Assembly: GCA_964494505.1 (NCBI GenBank)
Contig: CAZBRO010000021.1
Span: 1 to 64,000 of the forward strand
Source: CAIYRG01 sp964494505
GTDB lineage: Bacteria > Pseudomonadota > Alphaproteobacteria > Micropepsales > Micropepsaceae
DNA: 64,000 bases
Reading direction: 5' to 3'
Position numbers and translations under genes: made by a program. The notes under the pieces are model-generated. The model was not told the origin of the DNA. It made no database searches and was given only the letters and a program-made list of their open reading frames with translations. Shown here in pieces: positions 24,167-31,845 of the stretch (positions within the stretch are counted from its first letter, which is position 1; every line of letters begins with the position of its first letter).

Positions 24167-25096
24167 TTACCGCGCGCGTTTCTTGGGCGTCTTGGTTCCG
24201 GCAGGTGCGCTCTTGGAATGGCTCTTCGGCGCAGGCGCGGCCTTGGCGCCGAGGCTCTTCTTCAGTGCGGTCATCAGATCGATGACGTTGCTCGGCTCGG
24301 CGGGAGGCGCGATCGTTGTCGGCTTCTCTCCCTGCTCTTTCCGGCGGATCAGATCGCGCAGCGCCTCTTCGTAGCGGTCGCGGAATTCGTCGGGATTGAA
24401 CGGCCCTTCGAGCTGCGAAATGATCTTCTCCGCGATCTCCACCATTTGCGGTTCGGGCTTGACCACGGGCACTTCTTCCAGCGCTTTGGCCATGTTCACG
24501 ACTTCGTCGCGCATCCGAAGCGTGGATGCGACGAGGCCGTGGTCGCGCGGCTCAAGCGCAATCAGCCTTTCGCGGGTGTGCATGACGACGCGGCCGAGAG
24601 CGATGGTGTTCGTTCGCGCCATGGCTTCGCGGATCACCGCATAGGCGCTTGCCGCGATATCGTCCGTAGGCAGAAGAACATACGGCACGTCCCAGAACAG
24701 CCGGTCGATGGAATCGGCATCCACAAAGCGCTCGATGTCGAGCGTATGCGTGGTTTCGAGCTTCACCGCGTCGAGTTCCTCGTCGCCGATGATGACGTAG
24801 CGGTTCTTCTCGATCTCGTAGCCGCGCACCAGTTCGGAACGGTTGACCGGGCCGGTTTCGGGATCGGTGGGCACCATGCGGATACGATTGTTGGTCGCCG
24901 GGTTCAGGAGATTGAACGAGATGTCGTTGGCCCGCGACGTTGCCTTGTAGAGCGCGACCGGACAACTCACCAGCGAAAGGCGCAAATGGCCCTGCCACAC
25001 CGGCCGCGCCGACAGCCCCGGGATTTTTGGCCGCGGCTCGGCCTTCGGGGCTTCTGTCTTGGGTTCGCTCGTCTTGCGCTTTCTTGCGCCCGCCAT
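24167..25096 (-). CDS. ku: Ku protein (non-homologous end joining)
   Basis: 309 residues, the length of bacterial Ku with a basic tail. The core has RPVWQGHLRLSLVSCPVALY, ISFNLLNPATNNRIRM, VRGYEIEKNRYVIIGDEELD, DSIDRLFWDVPYVLLP and IALEPRDHGLVASTLRM, and ends in an Ala/Lys/Pro-rich basic C-terminus (KSLGAKAAPAPKSHSKS...KKRAR) typical of DNA tethering. The homodimer binds double-strand ends and recruits LigD. Unlike many Ku proteins it carries a basic N-terminal extension of about 25 residues. A perfect EcfG promoter lies 41 bases upstream of the ATG, shared on the other strand with the small gene at 25193, so expression under stress is predicted. Confidence 0.95.
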   Translation of the reverse strand: MAGARKRKTSEPKTEAPKAEPRPKIPGLSARPVWQGHLRLSLVSCPVALYKATSRANDISFNLLNPATNNRIRMVPTDPETGPVNRSELVRGYEIEKNRYVIIGDEELDAVKLETTHTLDIERFVDADSIDRLFWDVPYVLLPTDDIAASAYAVIREAMARTNTIALGRVVMHTRERLIALEPRDHGLVASTLRMRDEVVNMAKALEEVPVVKPEPQMVEIAEKIISQLEGPFNPDEFRDRYEEALRDLIRRKEQGEKPTTIAPPAEPSNVIDLMTALKKSLGAKAAPAPKSHSKSAPAGTKTPKKRAR

Positions 25097-25134
25097 GTCA
25101 CGCCTCTCTCAAACAGCCCAGGTCCCGTCGATTC

Positions 25135-25161
25135 GGAACGCCGCGTTGATGCGTGCGTTCC
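25135..25161. promoter_or_regulatory. Palindromic bidirectional EcfG promoter between ku and a small gene
   Basis: On the plus strand GGAAC (25135-25139), 16 bases, CGTT (25156-25159). On the minus strand GGAAC (25157-25161), 16 bases, CGTT (25137-25140). Both match the EcfG consensus exactly because the site is built as GGAACG-N15-CGTTCC. The plus promoter ends 33 bases before the ATG at 25193 and the minus promoter 40 bases before the ku ATG at 25096. Confidence 0.82.
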
Positions 25162-25192
25162 CTTGGCCGGTAGCCCCAAAGGCTGTTCCCCA

Positions 25193-25465
25193 ATGAAGAA
25201 GGCCAAATTCGTGCAGGACGCGAAAATCGATCCGTCCCGATATTACCGTAATCCGTCCGATGTGATTAGGGATAGACGCCTTACGAACCAGGACCGGCTG
25301 GAAATTCTCGAAGCCTGGGAGCGCGATGCGCGCGGGCGCCAGGAACACGACAGTCCGGCCGACGCCGAGGGCGAGTTGCAGCACGTCCGCCGGGTGCGCG
25401 AAGAACTGGAACGCACGAGCGAGACGGCCGGGGACGCTGGACCCGCTGGGGACGAGGAAATCTGA
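25193..25465 (+). CDS. Small charged protein of unknown function, stress regulon
   Basis: 90 residues, highly charged and predicted mostly helical: KKAKFVQDAKIDPSRYYRNP, then SDVIRDRRLTNQDRLEILEAWERDAR and an acidic tail. The first part resembles small rhizobial proteins of unknown function that are EcfG/RpoE2-dependent, but I cannot name the family. It has no signal peptide or membrane segment, so it is cytoplasmic. The ATG lies 33 bases after a perfect EcfG -10 element that is shared in reverse with ku. A link to repair or stress adaptation is inference from that promoter. Confidence 0.72.
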   Translation: MKKAKFVQDAKIDPSRYYRNPSDVIRDRRLTNQDRLEILEAWERDARGRQEHDSPADAEGELQHVRRVREELERTSETAGDAGPAGDEEI

Positions 25466-25546
25466 TCGAGCCTGACGCAAGCAGGGGGGCGGAATTGGCG
25501 CAACCGCCCCCGTAACAAGGACGTTTCCTTTGTTGAGATCAAGACA

Positions 25547-25747
25547 ATGGAGGAGGCAATGCCTCAGGCCAATCATTGGGATCGTCGAATCGAAGCCGGA
25601 CAGCGGGACGTTGCTACGCATGCACCATTGCTGACGCCGGAAGAAGCCCGTCAAGGCGTGGTGTCCGGCCGAATCCGTCGGATCCTCGTCATCAGCCTGA
25701 CGCTGACCATCGTGGCCTTTGCCGTGATTTATGCGGTGTATTCTTGA
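25547..25747 (+). CDS. Small single-helix membrane protein of unknown function
   Basis: 66 residues: a charged N-terminal half (NHWDRRIEAGQRDVATHAPL, TPEEARQGVVSGRIRR) and one C-terminal membrane helix (ILVISLTLTIVAFAVIYAVYS). The ATG follows purine-rich ATGGAGGAGG-like sequence and a second in-frame ATG occurs four codons later. This layout recurs among small alphaproteobacterial stress proteins. It lies in the stress-gene island, but a clean EcfG promoter is not seen (the best match, GGAAT-N15-CGTA, is poor). Confidence 0.65.
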   Translation: MEEAMPQANHWDRRIEAGQRDVATHAPLLTPEEARQGVVSGRIRRILVISLTLTIVAFAVIYAVYS

Positions 25748-25984
25748 GGCCGGATCATTGCCGGTAGGCTAAGTTCCCGGTTCATCTTGATGAGAAGCGT
25801 GGACAGGCGCGCCGCCGCCTTATGTCTTTGCGGTCTGCTCACTTTCGAACACCGATGGAGGGAAACGAGCGGACCGCCGAAGCCGACTGTCGAGGGGGGC
25901 AATTTGACGTAGCCTGGGATCGGGGCCCGCTCGCTCAACATAATGCACGACTCTTCTTCCGGTTCCGGAGAAGTGGCGACTTCT

Positions 25985-26194
25985 TCATTCGGGTGCTTTT
26001 TCTCCACAGGGTACCGGCCGGCGTCTAGCCGATACCGTGCCGGGAACTTCGAAAGCCAGTGCTTGATCGCAGACGAACGGCCCACCGGCCGTATACGAAG
26101 CAGATTGCGGTGGCGCCGAATCACCATCGTTGATCCCGAATGCAAGGCTTAAGAGCAATATCGCAGCGACAATGCCCTGTGCGGAATAAGCCAT
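25985..26194 (-). CDS. Small putative exported protein
   Basis: 69 residues with a hydrophobic start (YSAQGIVAAILLLSLAFGIND) that could be a signal peptide or anchor, followed by a polar stretch with two Cys (PFVCDQALAFEVPG, RRPVPCGEK). It has an AGGTG site eight bases before an ATG and starts 20 bases after the stop of the upstream DUF1328-like gene on the same strand, which suggests co-transcription from that gene's EcfG promoter. I do not recognise the family, and the call is uncertain because the region is otherwise sparse. Confidence 0.42.
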   Translation of the reverse strand: MAYSAQGIVAAILLLSLAFGINDGDSAPPQSASYTAGGPFVCDQALAFEVPGTVSARRRPVPCGEKAPE

Positions 26195-26214
26195 TCTACA
26201 CCTGTGCAGTCGAG

Positions 26215-26388
26215 CTATACCGGCGGTTCATCGCGGATAAGGCCCAAGAGACCGCTGCCCGCGAGAAGCATAAGAAAGACGATCAAGAGAAGTCTGACGA
26301 GTTCCGCTGCGAGGCCCCCCAAGCCGAAAAACCCGAGATAGGCGGCCACCATCGCAAGCACGAAAAATGTTACCGACCAGCCGAACAT
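26215..26388 (-). CDS. DUF1328-like small membrane protein
   Basis: 57 residues from the ATG at 26388: FGWSVTFFVLAMVAAYLGFF, GLGGLAAELVRLLLIVFLML, then a short polar tail. The two-helix hairpin with a central GLGGLA turn is the DUF1328/YtjA pattern and resembles the clearer DUF1328 protein at 31655-31831. I prefer this ATG to the TTG at 26424 because the family begins immediately before the first helix and because the EcfG -10 (26415-26418) then lies 26 bases upstream. The function is unknown; the family is associated with general stress responses. Confidence 0.72.
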   Translation of the reverse strand: MFGWSVTFFVLAMVAAYLGFFGLGGLAAELVRLLLIVFLMLLAGSGLLGLIRDEPPV

Positions 26389-26414
26389 AAGAGCCCACAC
26401 AGCCCCGCTGGCGA

Positions 26415-26439
26415 AACGTTCCAACGCTACTAAAGTTCC
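26415..26439 (-). promoter_or_regulatory. EcfG promoter for the DUF1328-like gene
   Basis: On the minus strand GGAAC (26435-26439), 16 bases, CGTT (26415-26418), an exact consensus match. The -35 region reads GGAACTTTAG, the same ten bases as at the promoter at 31888-31913. Confidence 0.78.
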
Positions 26440-26467
26440 GCGAGCGCTTCTTTCTTTCGACGGCCGA

Positions 26468-26869
26468 TTAGGGCTGCTGTTTGCGATTCAAGATGGTTTC
26501 GGAAGCCCCGAGGATGCCCGCGAAGAGAATCGCGAGGAGTGGCTTGTCCTCAGCCACTTTTGCCAGCAGCTTGAGCGTCTGGTCCTCAGTCTTTGCTGGC
26601 AGAATCCGCGCCTCGGCGACATAGGATTGGGGGTAAGGCCGGCGCAGGGCCCTGAGTTCCATGATAGCGGCCCAGCCGACGGGGCCAATGACCAGAATCG
26701 CGGCGGCGAAAGCCGCAGCCCAGGGTTCGCCAGCCCGGGGCACAAACGCGAGGTAGAGCGCGTAACCCGCGAAACCCGTCCCCACCCAGATCAGCGCCGA
26801 TACAACGATCATCAGCACCGCGACTGCGATTGCGTGCGCGCCCAAACGCTGCCCCAGTCTCTGCATCAT
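26468..26869 (-). CDS. Small membrane protein, phage-holin-like (DUF1469-type)
   Basis: 133 residues from the first of two adjacent ATG codons. Two hydrophobic helices (AIAVAVLMIVVSALIWVGTG and AAAFAAAILVIGPVGWAAIM) precede a polar C-terminal half ending with a weakly hydrophobic LLAILFAGILGASETIL. This resembles the Actinobacteria-to-Proteobacteria 'phage holin family'/DUF1469 proteins that accompany DUF883 genes; it is not evidence for a prophage. It starts 13 bases after the stop of the DUF883 gene, so both share the EcfG promoter at 27246-27271. A TTG start overlapping the upstream gene is possible. Confidence 0.68.
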   Translation of the reverse strand: MMQRLGQRLGAHAIAVAVLMIVVSALIWVGTGFAGYALYLAFVPRAGEPWAAAFAAAILVIGPVGWAAIMELRALRRPYPQSYVAEARILPAKTEDQTLKLLAKVAEDKPLLAILFAGILGASETILNRKQQP

Positions 26870-26882
26870 AAAGGGAGTAGCC

Positions 26883-27212
26883 TTAGCGTAGTAGGAACGC
26901 TCCAATGATGGCGCCGGCGCTCATCGAAAGCATACAGGCCGCCAGCGGCTGGGTGCGAACCGCTTGGCGCACGCCGCCGATATTTTCGCTGCTCCACTCA
27001 CTGACGCGCGCCGCTGCCCCGCTCGCCGTATCGATCGCGCCGTTCACGGCCCCCGTGACCTGTCCGCTCGCCGCTTCGCCTACGTCGCTCATCAGGCCCC
27101 GCACGTCCTTCTGCAGAAGGTCGAGGTCTTCCTTGAGAGAACTCAGGCGCGCCTGCACGTCGGCGCCACTGTGTCCATTCTTGCGTGTGTTTGCGCTCAT
27201 CCTGGCTGGCAT
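26883..27212 (-). CDS. DUF883 (ElaB/YqjD-type) membrane-anchored protein
   Basis: 109 residues: a soluble amphipathic region of long helix (VQARLSSLKEDLDLLQKDVR, SDVGEAASGQVTGAVNGAID) and a C-terminal membrane helix (PLAACMLSMSAGAIIGAFLL). This matches DUF883, the ElaB/YqjD/YgaM family of inner-membrane proteins that tether ribosomes in stationary phase. GGAGA precedes the ATG at 27212. A perfect EcfG promoter begins 34 bases upstream, just beyond the phyR stop codon. Confidence 0.83.
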   Translation of the reverse strand: MPARMSANTRKNGHSGADVQARLSSLKEDLDLLQKDVRGLMSDVGEAASGQVTGAVNGAIDTASGAAARVSEWSSENIGGVRQAVRTQPLAACMLSMSAGAIIGAFLLR

Positions 27213-27245
27213 CGTTCTCTCCGCATCGGGTATCGACGCGGAGGG

Positions 27246-27271
27246 AACGTGCCATCTTACACAGCGGTTCC
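27246..27271 (-). promoter_or_regulatory. EcfG promoter for the DUF883 operon
   Basis: On the minus strand GGAAC (27267-27271), 17 bases, CGTT (27246-27249), an exact consensus match. It lies immediately after the phyR stop codon (27274-27276), 34 bases before the DUF883 ATG. Confidence 0.78.
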
Positions 27272-27273
27272 GT

Positions 27274-28086
27274 TCAGGCTGTCAGAGCGCCTGAAGTGGC
27301 TTCGCGCCGAAGCGAATGGAAAAACAGCGCCTGGCCGATGGTGGCCTGCACCGTTTCGGGTAGGAACGGTTTGGTGATGAGATAAGTGGGCTCGGGCCGT
27401 TCGCCGGTAAGCAGCCGTTCCGGGTAGGCCGTGACGAAGATGACCGGAATATCGAAGACTCTCAGGATCTCCGTGACGGCGTCGATTCCCGATCCGCCTT
27501 CGCCGAGGTTGATGTCGGCGAGAATGAGGCCGGGATGCTGCACCCTCGCCCGGGATACCGCTTCGTCCTTGGACGCGGCCGTGCCGACCACCTTATGGCC
27601 AAGCTCGGAGACGAGATTTTCAAGATCGAGCGCGATGATGGATTCATCCTCGATGATCAACACCCGCGAGGCCAGCTGGCGCTCGATGGCGTGCTGGGCT
27701 TGCACGATCGAGTGCTCGACTTCCTCAGGCGATTCGCCAAGAATTTTTCCTGCCTCGCTCAGGGAAAAGCCCTCCACGGCCGTCAAAAGCAGGGCCGCCC
27801 GGTCGGAGGAGGAGAGCGAACGTAGCCTCTCCTCCGGCGTGAGTTGGCGAACGTCTACCGAGACGTCGTGGTCGAGTTGGCCCACGCTCGTGGACCAGAT
27901 CGCATGGAACAGCCGATAAAGGGCAACCCGTGGAGGCAACTCGCTGGAAAGTTCCGATTTTCCGGCAAGAAGTGCCGTCAACGCGGCCCGCACATAGGCG
28001 TCGCCGCTTTGCTGCGAACCTGTCAGCGCGCGGGCATAGCGCCGCAAATATGGAAGATGAGGAGCCAGAGACTCTGTGATGGTCAT
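27274..28086 (-). CDS. phyR: General stress response regulator PhyR
   Basis: 270 residues in the distinctive PhyR order. The N-terminal sigma-like domain (about 1-135) has LPYLRRYARALTGSQQSGD resembling ECF region 2 and LLTAVEGFSLSEAGKILGES resembling region 4. The C-terminal receiver (about 140-260) has VLIIEDESIIALDLE, phosphoacceptor Asp in LILADINLGEG and FVTAYPERLLTGE, the FAT-GUY subtype pattern. When phosphorylated, the sigma-like domain binds the anti-sigma factor NepR and releases EcfG. It diverges from nepR-ecfG, each side having a perfect EcfG promoter, so the module autoregulates. Confidence 0.97.
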   Translation of the reverse strand: MTITESLAPHLPYLRRYARALTGSQQSGDAYVRAALTALLAGKSELSSELPPRVALYRLFHAIWSTSVGQLDHDVSVDVRQLTPEERLRSLSSSDRAALLLTAVEGFSLSEAGKILGESPEEVEHSIVQAQHAIERQLASRVLIIEDESIIALDLENLVSELGHKVVGTAASKDEAVSRARVQHPGLILADINLGEGGSGIDAVTEILRVFDIPVIFVTAYPERLLTGERPEPTYLITKPFLPETVQATIGQALFFHSLRREATSGALTA

Positions 28087-28114
28087 GGATCAGTTCCCTC
28101 GGAGGCTCAAACCA

Positions 28115-28139
28115 AACGGGCAACTGGGAAGAATGTTCC
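28115..28139 (-). promoter_or_regulatory. EcfG promoter for phyR
   Basis: On the minus strand GGAAC (28135-28139), 16 bases, CGTT (28115-28118), exact consensus. It lies 28 bases before the phyR ATG and back-to-back with the nepR promoter, nine bases away. Confidence 0.85.
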
Positions 28140-28148
28140 CTTGTGGAT

Positions 28149-28173
28149 GGAACCAGATCCAAGCTTGCCCGTT
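28149..28173 (+). promoter_or_regulatory. EcfG promoter for nepR-ecfG
   Basis: GGAAC (28149-28153), 16 bases, CGTT (28170-28173), exact consensus on the plus strand, 48 bases before the nepR start. Its spacer ends TTGCC, as does that of the phyR promoter. Confidence 0.85.
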
Positions 28174-28221
28174 TCTGCAGCTCAGGGAAAGCCTTCGCTG
28201 GGAGGGGGTCCCTTAACTAAA

Positions 28222-28473
28222 ATGTCGAAGGGTGTAGCCATGGACGGACGATATTGGGACGGGCCGGCTGCACGACGTGAGGGCGGGAATTTGCACGTGA
28301 AAAAAGAAGAACCGGACCGAGAGATGATGATCGCCGCGCGCGCCAGGCAGCGGGCGATTGGGCGCGAGTTGCGCCGCATGTATGACGAGATCGTTCAGGA
28401 ACCCATTCCTGAAGAGTTTGTCGATCTTTTGAAGAAGATCGATGAGACCCGGGGGAAGGATGGTTCGTCGTGA
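28222..28473 (+). CDS. nepR: Anti-sigma factor NepR
   Basis: 83 residues from the ATG at 28222 (an ATG at 28240 would give 77). The conserved NepR core is near the C-terminus: IGRELRRMYDEIVQEPIPEEF followed by VDLLKKIDE, the two helices that clamp the ECF sigma factor or PhyR. Disordered tails on both sides are typical. NepR holds EcfG inactive until phosphorylated PhyR displaces it. The stop overlaps the GTG start of ecfG by two bases (GTGA), the standard stoichiometric coupling. Confidence 0.92.
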   Translation: MSKGVAMDGRYWDGPAARREGGNLHVKKEEPDREMMIAARARQRAIGRELRRMYDEIVQEPIPEEFVDLLKKIDETRGKDGSS

Positions 28474-29150
28474 AATCGCACAATTTTGATGAACCCTCGA
28501 TGAGCGCGAGCGGGGAAGCCGTTCCGGTCTCGGATCCAGATATCGTGTTTCGGCGGGATCTTCTGGATCTCATCCCCTTCCTGCGGGCCTTTTCGCGTTC
28601 GCTTTGCGGCGATCGGGAACTCGCGGACGATCTGGCGCAGGAGGCGCTGGCGAAAGCCTGGCAGTCGCGCGAAACCTTCCGGGCGGGTTCCAATCTAAAG
28701 GCTTGGTTGTTCACGATTTTGCGCAATCAATTTTATTCGGACCGCAGGCGGGCCTGGCGTCAGGCGCCATGGGACGAGACGGCGGCCGAACGGGTTCCGA
28801 ACGCGAGGGGAGAACAGACCTGGGCTGTTCAGCTCTCCGATACGGCGCGCGCGCTTCGGGGTTTGCCCGCGGAGCAGCGCGAAGCATTGATCCTGGTCGG
28901 CGCCGGTGGTTTCTCTTATGAAGACGCGGCGAAGATCAGCAATTGCGCTGTCGGCACGGTGAAGAGCCGCGTCGCGCGTGCGCGTAAGGCGTTATCCGCC
29001 GCATTGGAAGGAAATGGTCCGCTGCCGAGCGAGCCGCGCCCGGCAGGGGGAGACGCCACCAATGAGATTATGGCGCAACTTGACCGATTGGCTCCATTCG
29101 AAACGTCCGAAGGCGTTCCGGGAACAACCGGAGAAACAGACCCTACCTGA
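28470..29150 (+). CDS. ecfG: General stress ECF sigma factor EcfG
   Basis: 226 residues. Region 2 spans IPFLRAFSRSLCGDRELADD, LAQEALAKAWQSRETF and LKAWLFTILRNQFYSDRRR. Region 4 has LRGLPAEQREALILVGAGGF, SYEDAAKISNCAVGTVKSRV and ARARKAL. A C-terminal Gly/Pro tail of about 40 residues is poorly conserved. It recognises GGAAC-N16/17-CGTT; six perfect copies occur in this window. The GTG at 28470 couples to nepR; an ATG at codon 11 is an alternative. It overlaps the downstream kinase start by about 90 bases. Confidence 0.95.
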   Translation: MKSHNFDEPSMSASGEAVPVSDPDIVFRRDLLDLIPFLRAFSRSLCGDRELADDLAQEALAKAWQSRETFRAGSNLKAWLFTILRNQFYSDRRRAWRQAPWDETAAERVPNARGEQTWAVQLSDTARALRGLPAEQREALILVGAGGFSYEDAAKISNCAVGTVKSRVARARKALSAALEGNGPLPSEPRPAGGDATNEIMAQLDRLAPFETSEGVPGTTGETDPT

Positions 29151-30861
29151 AGTCGGCGGCAGGCCGCTTAGACTTCGTCTTCTATTTTGGATCATTATCT
29201 GGCTGTTGCCGGCCGCGCTGGTGAGCGTGGTTCAGGGTTTTGATCGCGTGCAGCGCGATATCGACGATGTACGCGAGCGCTTGATTCAGACGGCGCGCGC
29301 AACCGCCTCCAATGAAGAAAATGTGATGATCTCGGGCGGCCAGGTGCTCAGCGCGCTCGCCAATCAGCCGGAGGTGCGCGACGCCAGTCCTGATTGCGGC
29401 ATGTCCCTGAAGAACGCGCTGAAAGGGGTTCATTATCTGACGAACATCGCCCGGCTCGATGCGAGCGGTAATGTGCTTTGCGCCGCCTATATGCCCCCGC
29501 CGGACCAGGCGAATGTGGCAGGCCGCCCCTGGTGGGCCGACGCCAATAGACGGATCGGCTATTTCGTGACGCCTCAGGTTTACAGCACGGTGGCCAAGCG
29601 CAACGTTCTTGGCGGCGTGCTGCCGCTGCGCAGCCCGAGCGGACAATTCGACGGCGTCCTCGCGCTGGCTTTGGATGTGTCGTGGCTCGACGTGCTGCTG
29701 CACACCAATCCGGTTCCCGCAGGCTCGGTAGTTGCCGTCTTCGATCCGGCGGGAAACATGATCGCCTCGAACGATACTGCAGTGGCGCAGCAGATCTTCA
29801 CCAAACGAACGGCGGCGCCGAAGGGTGATGAATTGCAGGCGGCAAGCGCAGACGACCAATCCTGGAGCTACGCTCTGGTTCCCCTCCTGACGACGGCGAC
29901 ATCGCTCGGCTTCGCGATGCGCAACCGCGATCTTTTCGCCAGCACTTATCTACATGTCGGGACCGACCTTCTTCTTCCGGTGCTGATGTTGGGGCTTGCC
30001 TCCGCCGCGATCTGGATTGCAACCGACCGTCAGATCACGCGCTGGATCGTTTATCTGCGCCGCATCGCCACCGCTTATGGCCGTGGTCATTACGCGATCC
30101 GGCCTGTCGCGCTGGAAGAAGCGCCGAACGAATTCCGTCTGCTGGGCGAGACCTTTTCGTCAATGGCTGCGGCCGTACAGGACCGCGACCGGCGGCTTCG
30201 CGAGGCGCTGGCGCAGAAGACGCTACTGATCAAGGAGACCCATCACCGGGTGAAGAACAACCTGCAGATTGTCATGAGCCTGCTCTCGCTGCAGGCCGGG
30301 CAATTGCGCGATCCCAAGGCCCAGGCAGCACTCCGCCAGGCGCAGGTGCGCGTCAACGCGCTCGCGCTGGTACATCGCATCCTGCACGATGTCGAGGATC
30401 TGGGAGCGGTCGATCTGAAGCGTCTGATCGAGGACCTCGCCCACCAGATCCATGAAGGCTTCGGCGCGGAGCGGCGCGATCTGAAGCTCGAACTCGATAT
30501 CGCCGCCCGCCATGTGCCGAGCGACCTTGCAGTGCCCTTGACGCTCTTCACCGTCGAAGCGATGACGAACGCCTTCAAGCACGCTTATCCCGTGGGCGCG
30601 CGCGGCGGCCTTATCCGCGTGAGTCTCATTCCGATCGACGCCGGGAATTTGCGCCTGGCGATCGAAGACGACGGCATAGGACCTTCGGGACAATGCGATC
30701 CGGGCGGCGGGGGCATCGGCTCCCGTCTGATCAATGCCTTCGCCCAACAGCTCGGGGGCACAGCCAGCGTGAGCGCGCGTGACACCGGCGGGACGGTGGT
30801 CGAACTTGTCTTCCCCGATCCCCTCTGCGAACCCCAGCCTGCCGAAGAGATAACCGTTTGA
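29062..30861 (+). CDS. PhyK-type membrane sensor histidine kinase (HisKA_2/HWE class)
   Basis: 599 residues from the ATG at 29062, chosen for the GGGGGAG site upstream; an earlier in-frame start would extend further into ecfG. One N-terminal membrane helix (about 36-58), an extracytoplasmic Cache-like sensor domain (about 60-300), a second helix (about 305-325), a HAMP-like linker, then the HisKA_2 dimerisation domain with KETHHRVKNNLQIVMSLLSL (phospho-His) and a HATPase_c domain with EAMTNAFKHAYP, EDDGIG and GGGGIGSRLINAFAQQLGG. Kinases of this class phosphorylate PhyR. Overlap with ecfG supports a dedicated role as sensor of this stress module; the signal is unknown. Confidence 0.9.
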   Translation: MRLWRNLTDWLHSKRPKAFREQPEKQTLPEVGGRPLRLRLLFWIIIWLLPAALVSVVQGFDRVQRDIDDVRERLIQTARATASNEENVMISGGQVLSALANQPEVRDASPDCGMSLKNALKGVHYLTNIARLDASGNVLCAAYMPPPDQANVAGRPWWADANRRIGYFVTPQVYSTVAKRNVLGGVLPLRSPSGQFDGVLALALDVSWLDVLLHTNPVPAGSVVAVFDPAGNMIASNDTAVAQQIFTKRTAAPKGDELQAASADDQSWSYALVPLLTTATSLGFAMRNRDLFASTYLHVGTDLLLPVLMLGLASAAIWIATDRQITRWIVYLRRIATAYGRGHYAIRPVALEEAPNEFRLLGETFSSMAAAVQDRDRRLREALAQKTLLIKETHHRVKNNLQIVMSLLSLQAGQLRDPKAQAALRQAQVRVNALALVHRILHDVEDLGAVDLKRLIEDLAHQIHEGFGAERRDLKLELDIAARHVPSDLAVPLTLFTVEAMTNAFKHAYPVGARGGLIRVSLIPIDAGNLRLAIEDDGIGPSGQCDPGGGGIGSRLINAFAQQLGGTASVSARDTGGTVVELVFPDPLCEPQPAEEITV

Positions 30862-30868
30862 ACTTCGT

Positions 30869-31552
30869 TCAGCGAAAGCTCGAAAGGCCGCTGAACAGAT
30901 TGACCGCAAGCGCGAGCACGAACGTATTGTAAAAGAACGACAGCACCGCATGCAGCGTGACGAGCGCGCGAAATTTCCGTGTACCCGTCACGACGTCGGA
31001 AACCTGATAGGTCATCCCGATGCAGAATGCGAAATAGACAAATTCCGGATAACCCGGCTCCGCGCTCGTCTCGGGAAAGATCAGCCCTGGCCTTGGCGGC
31101 TCGCCACCTGCATGATCCACGTAATAGCGATGCGCGTAGTGGGTCGCGAACTCCATGTGCATGCAGAGCCAGGACAGCACCAGAGTCCCAATCGGAAGAA
31201 CGGCGAGAACCATGGTATCGCCCGTGGCCGTGCGTGCATTTCTCATCTCGGCCAGGATCCCGAACAGGCTTGCCGCGACCAATGCGAGCATAAGGCCAAG
31301 AATGACCGGCGCCGTTTCGTCCTGCTCGGCTGCCTTGACGCGCAAATCGGGAACGGAGGTCGTGGCCATCATCCAGCACATCCCGAGCAGGAGGATGATG
31401 ACGCAAATGTCCCAGCCGATGAGGCAGCGTGTAGCGACATCGGTGCCGGTAAGGGCGAGGGCTGCAGTGCCGCCCGCCGCAATGGCAAACAGCACGCGCA
31501 GATGCCCATGCCTGCGCATTCGCCTGCCTAGTCTGATTCGGTCCGCTGTCAT
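30869..31552 (-). CDS. DUF1345 family membrane protein
   Basis: 227 residues with five or six membrane helices (for example LFAIAAGGTAALALTG, CVIILLLGMCWMMATT, PVILGLMLALVAASLFGILAE and a C-terminal LHAVLSFFYNTFVLALAVNL). The DUF1345 signature is visible in EFATHYAHRYYVDHAGGE and GYPEFVYFAFCIGMTYQVSDV. The function is unknown; the histidines in the loop are conserved in the family. It converges on the sensor kinase gene with seven bases between stops. Confidence 0.88.
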   Translation of the reverse strand: MTADRIRLGRRMRRHGHLRVLFAIAAGGTAALALTGTDVATRCLIGWDICVIILLLGMCWMMATTSVPDLRVKAAEQDETAPVILGLMLALVAASLFGILAEMRNARTATGDTMVLAVLPIGTLVLSWLCMHMEFATHYAHRYYVDHAGGEPPRPGLIFPETSAEPGYPEFVYFAFCIGMTYQVSDVVTGTRKFRALVTLHAVLSFFYNTFVLALAVNLFSGLSSFR

Positions 31553-31574
31553 GCCGGCATTGTGTCATCCGCGG

Positions 31575-31607
31575 AAAAAAGAGAGGAGCGGTTTTCGGCC
31601 GCTCCTC
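31575..31607 (-). terminator. Rho-independent terminator after the DUF1328 gene
   Basis: On the minus strand GAGGAGCGG (31599-31607) pairs with CCGCTCCTC (31583-31591) over a seven-base loop, followed shortly by six T (31575-31580). It separates the DUF1328 gene from the DUF1345 gene. Confidence 0.8.
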
Positions 31608-31654
31608 CTCAGTAACGCCGACCACTTCTGAGGCGGCCTGGCATACAAGCAATC

Positions 31655-31831
31655 CTAAACCGCCGGCGGACGTCCCCGCGCCATCGCGACGACGACGCTC
31701 ACCAGGAACAGCGCCAGGAAAACCACGAAAAGAATCTGCGCGATGCTCGATGCCGTCGCAGCGATGCCGCCGAAACCGAAAACCGCCGCTATGATCGCAA
31801 TAACGAGGAACGTAAGTGCCCATCCAAGCAT
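31655..31831 (-). CDS. DUF1328 family small membrane protein
   Basis: 58 residues translated directly from the minus strand: LGWALTFLVIAIIAAVFGF, GGIAATASSIAQILFVVFLA, LFLVSVVVAMARGRPPAV. This is a textbook DUF1328 (YtjA) two-helix protein with the FGFGGIA turn. DUF1328 genes are frequent general stress targets; the biochemical role is unknown. A perfect EcfG promoter lies 57 bases upstream, inside the 3' end of the preceding gene, and a strong terminator follows, so it can be an independent stress transcript. Confidence 0.9.
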   Translation of the reverse strand: MLGWALTFLVIAIIAAVFGFGGIAATASSIAQILFVVFLALFLVSVVVAMARGRPPAV

Positions 31832-31845
31832 GATCGCACCTGTTG

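Noticed and set aside
25491..25514. Possible EcfG promoter before the 66-residue gene at 25547 (GGAAT-N15-CGTA)
   Set aside because: Two base mismatches and a 15-base spacer; too weak to call.
26468..26869. Phage-holin-like protein as a sign of a prophage
   Set aside because: This family commonly pairs with DUF883 in stress operons; no other phage genes are nearby.
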